A stretch of DNA of 7,017 nt from a candidate division CSSED10-310 bacterium (GTDB taxonomy: Bacteria; CSSED10-310; JAFGJC01), in NCBI GenBank assembly GCA_016929305.1, contig JAFGJC010000335.1:1-7017 (forward strand), given 5' to 3'. This document shows positions 5,140 to 7,017 of the stretch, one piece after another. The notes under the pieces were generated by a model that did no database searches, was not told the DNA's origin, and saw only the letters and a list, made by a program, of their open reading frames with translations. The position numbers and the translations under genes are program-made. Within the stretch, counting starts at the first letter, position 1. Each line of letters starts with the position of its first letter.

Positions 5140-7017
5140 GTGAACATACATAAACTTGACCGAATTTTCAATCCGGAACGGATTGCGTTGATCGGAGTAT
5201 CCACCAATCCCAACAGTGTCAGCGGAACACTTTTAAAGAATATGATCGGTGCAGGATTCAGAGGGGTTGTTTATCCGATTCATCCGTCTAATGAAGCTGT
5301 CCTGGGAATACCATGTTTCTCAGATATAAAAAATCTTCCGCGTATCCCTGATCTTGCCATTATTTGTTCGCCATCAACAGAAGTTCCAGAAAGAGTCAGG
5401 GAATGTGGTGAAGCCGGAATCCTCGGTATTATCATTATTTCTGCAGGATTTCGAGAAACGGGTGATACGGGCAGGTCGCTGGAAAAACAGATCCTTGATA
5501 TTAAGAAGAGCTTTGAGGGGATGCGAATTATCGGACCGAACTGTCTGGGTGTTATCATTCCGCATTTAAATTTAAACGCCAGTTTTGCGGGTGTCATGCC
5601 CAAAACCGGGCATGTTGCCTTTATTTCTCAGTCAGGCGCTTTATGCACTTCGGTGCTGGATTGGGCACTGGAATCACACATCGGATTTTCCCATTTTGTT
5701 TCCGTCGGCAATGCGATTGATGTCGATTTTGCAGATCTGATTGATTATTTCGGTGAAGACGAAAAAACAAAATCAATCATTCTATACGTCGAATCCATTA
5801 ATGAAGCCAGAAAATTCATGACGGCATCAAGAGCGTTTGCAAGATCAAAACCCATTGTCGCATACAAAGCCGGCAGGTTTCCGGAATCTGCTGAAGTAGC
5901 ATCATCCCATACCGGCGCAATGGCTGCGGAGGATGATGTTTATGATGCAGCATTTCAGAGAGCAGGAATTGCCAGAGTCTTTGACATTGGTGATATTTTT
6001 GATTGCGCTGATCTTATCGGACGTCATAAGATTCCAAAAGGTCCCAATCTTGCCATTGTTACAAATGCAGGCGGACCGGGTGTTATGGCCACAGATACCC
6101 TAATTGCGGCGGACGGTCACCTTGCCAGTTTATCCGAAGACACCATTGCGAAGCTGCATGAAAATCTACCCCCGTTCTGGTCGAAACGTAATCCTGTGGA
6201 TGTTCTGGGAGATGCCCGGCCAAAGCGCGTTGCAAAAGCTCTTGAAATTGTGCTTGCAGATAAAGGTGTCGATGCTGTTCTTGTCATTCTTACCCCTCAA
6301 GCTATGACAAATCCTACGGGAACAGCAAAACTGGTGGCAGCCATAGCGAGTGAAGCCAAAAAACCCATCCTCGCTGCGTGGCTCGGCGGGATGAGTATGC
6401 GTGAAGGTATCCGCATACTTAATCAAGCGGGAATTGCAGCCTACAGCACACCGGAACAGGCAGTAGGCGCATTCATGACCCTGGTCGCTTATTCAAGAAA
6501 TCTGGATATCTTGTACGAAACACCTCGAGATATTCCCGTCGAGTTTCCGATTGATCGGCATGTTCTTCGTTCAAAATTTTTCTCGATGATTCCGGAAAAC
6601 TCCGGTGTCCTCTCCGAATTAACATCCAAAACAATTCTTCAGGCATATGGAATACCTGTAACTCAACCGGCGTTAACCCACTCGGAAAACGAGGCTGCCG
6701 ATGTCGCTCAATCGATAGGATATCCCGTCGTCCTCAAAATTCAATCACCGGATATCTCCCATAAAACCGATTTTGGCGGTGTGATTCTGGATATACACGA
6801 TCCGGTGACACTGAAAGAAAGCTACCAACGATTGATATCATCAATAAAAACACATTGCCCCGACGCAAAAATTGATGGTGTCACGATCCAGCCCATGTAT
6901 TCCTCCGGACAGGGCATTGAACTGATATTGGGAGCGAAAAAGGACCCTGTATTCGGTTCCGTACTTATGGCGGGCCTTGGCGGTATTGCAGCTGAAGTTT
7001 ACAAAGACCGCGCACTC
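5140..7017 (+). CDS. Fused alpha-beta acetate/acyl-CoA synthetase, ADP (NDP)-forming, 3' end cut by window edge
   Basis: 626 codons are open to the right edge. The protein converts acyl-CoA, ADP and phosphate to a free acid, CoA and ATP (reversible), a cytoplasmic energy-conserving step in many anaerobes. Domains in order: a CoA-binding Rossmann domain (about 8-130; ALIGVSTNP near 16-24, IGPNCLGV at 131-138); succinyl-CoA synthetase-like ligase domains (about 145-450) with FISQSGAL (161-168), SVGNAIDVDFADLIDYF, SSHTGAMA with the expected phosphohistidine His257, TNAGGPGV (308-315) and RNPVDVLGDA (350-359); then an ATP-grasp domain from about 488 with GYPVVLKIQSPDISHKTDFGGV (527-548), whose His541 matches the second phosphorylated histidine of the beta chain, and GAKKDPVFGSVLMAGLGG (598-615). 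All key residues seen are intact. Family members of this order are about 700 residues, so some 70 are missing, or more if a C-terminal acetyltransferase domain is fused. The start is GTG with a strong ribosome site. It is transcribed away from the minus-strand operon. Acyl substrate unknown. Confidence 0.95.
   Translation, partial: MNIHKLDRIFNPERIALIGVSTNPNSVSGTLLKNMIGAGFRGVVYPIHPSNEAVLGIPCFSDIKNLPRIPDLAIICSPSTEVPERVRECGEAGILGIIIISAGFRETGDTGRSLEKQILDIKKSFEGMRIIGPNCLGVIIPHLNLNASFAGVMPKTGHVAFISQSGALCTSVLDWALESHIGFSHFVSVGNAIDVDFADLIDYFGEDEKTKSIILYVESINEARKFMTASRAFARSKPIVAYKAGRFPESAEVASSHTGAMAAEDDVYDAAFQRAGIARVFDIGDIFDCADLIGRHKIPKGPNLAIVTNAGGPGVMATDTLIAADGHLASLSEDTIAKLHENLPPFWSKRNPVDVLGDARPKRVAKALEIVLADKGVDAVLVILTPQAMTNPTGTAKLVAAIASEAKKPILAAWLGGMSMREGIRILNQAGIAAYSTPEQAVGAFMTLVAYSRNLDILYETPRDIPVEFPIDRHVLRSKFFSMIPENSGVLSELTSKTILQAYGIPVTQPALTHSENEAADVAQSIGYPVVLKIQSPDISHKTDFGGVILDIHDPVTLKESYQRLISSIKTHCPDAKIDGVTIQPMYSSGQGIELILGAKKDPVFGSVLMAGLGGIAAEVYKDRAL

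Noticed and set aside
5280..5603. Minus-strand open frame of 107 codons opposite the acyl-CoA synthetase
   Set aside because: It is antisense to conserved CoA-binding motifs on the plus strand and has no recognisable features.

Overview
The window reads as chromosomal DNA from an anaerobic or microaerophilic bacterium, most likely Desulfobacterota (deltaproteobacteria-like). This is an inference from gene content: a B12-binding radical SAM protein, an Fe-S type DUF523 protein, a fused ADP-forming acyl-CoA synthetase, and a TGS/PRK nucleoside kinase. Base composition looks moderate. No phage, IS, CRISPR, rRNA or tRNA signal was seen.

Layout: a divergent intergenic region of 200 bp (4940-5139) separates two transcription units. 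On the minus strand a tightly packed operon of four genes runs leftward: a DUF523-DUF1722 protein (4939->3989), a three-domain nucleoside (uridine) kinase-like protein (3953->2307), a B12-binding radical SAM protein (2302->815) and a PfkB-family sugar/nucleoside kinase (813-> beyond the left edge). Gaps between these genes are 35, 4 and 1 nt, so they are very probably co-transcribed, with translational coupling in the last two junctions. A good sigma70-type promoter with an exact TATAAT lies in front of the operon. On the plus strand a single large gene (5140-> beyond the right edge) encodes an NDP-forming acyl-CoA synthetase with a strong Shine-Dalgarno and a GTG start. The window is almost fully coding, and no gap exceeds 300 bp.

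How the genes may work together (inference): DUF523 is the family of TudS, an Fe-S thiouracil desulfurase. The next gene carries a uridine kinase/PRK domain, and the last is a PfkB kinase, a family that includes ribokinase, adenosine kinase and pseudouridine kinase. This suggests a nucleobase/nucleoside (possibly modified-pyrimidine) salvage operon with a radical SAM enzyme of unknown reaction. The divergent acyl-CoA synthetase would conserve energy by making ATP from an acyl-CoA and is probably a separate function.

Points most worth a second look: the apparent relocation of a cluster cysteine in the DUF523 domain (SPSSG instead of SPSCG, with an extra Cys in PVCPEVEC); the loss of metal ligands in the ThrRS-like domain of the kinase; and a small hairpin that would bring a distant strong Shine-Dalgarno to normal spacing before the kinase start.
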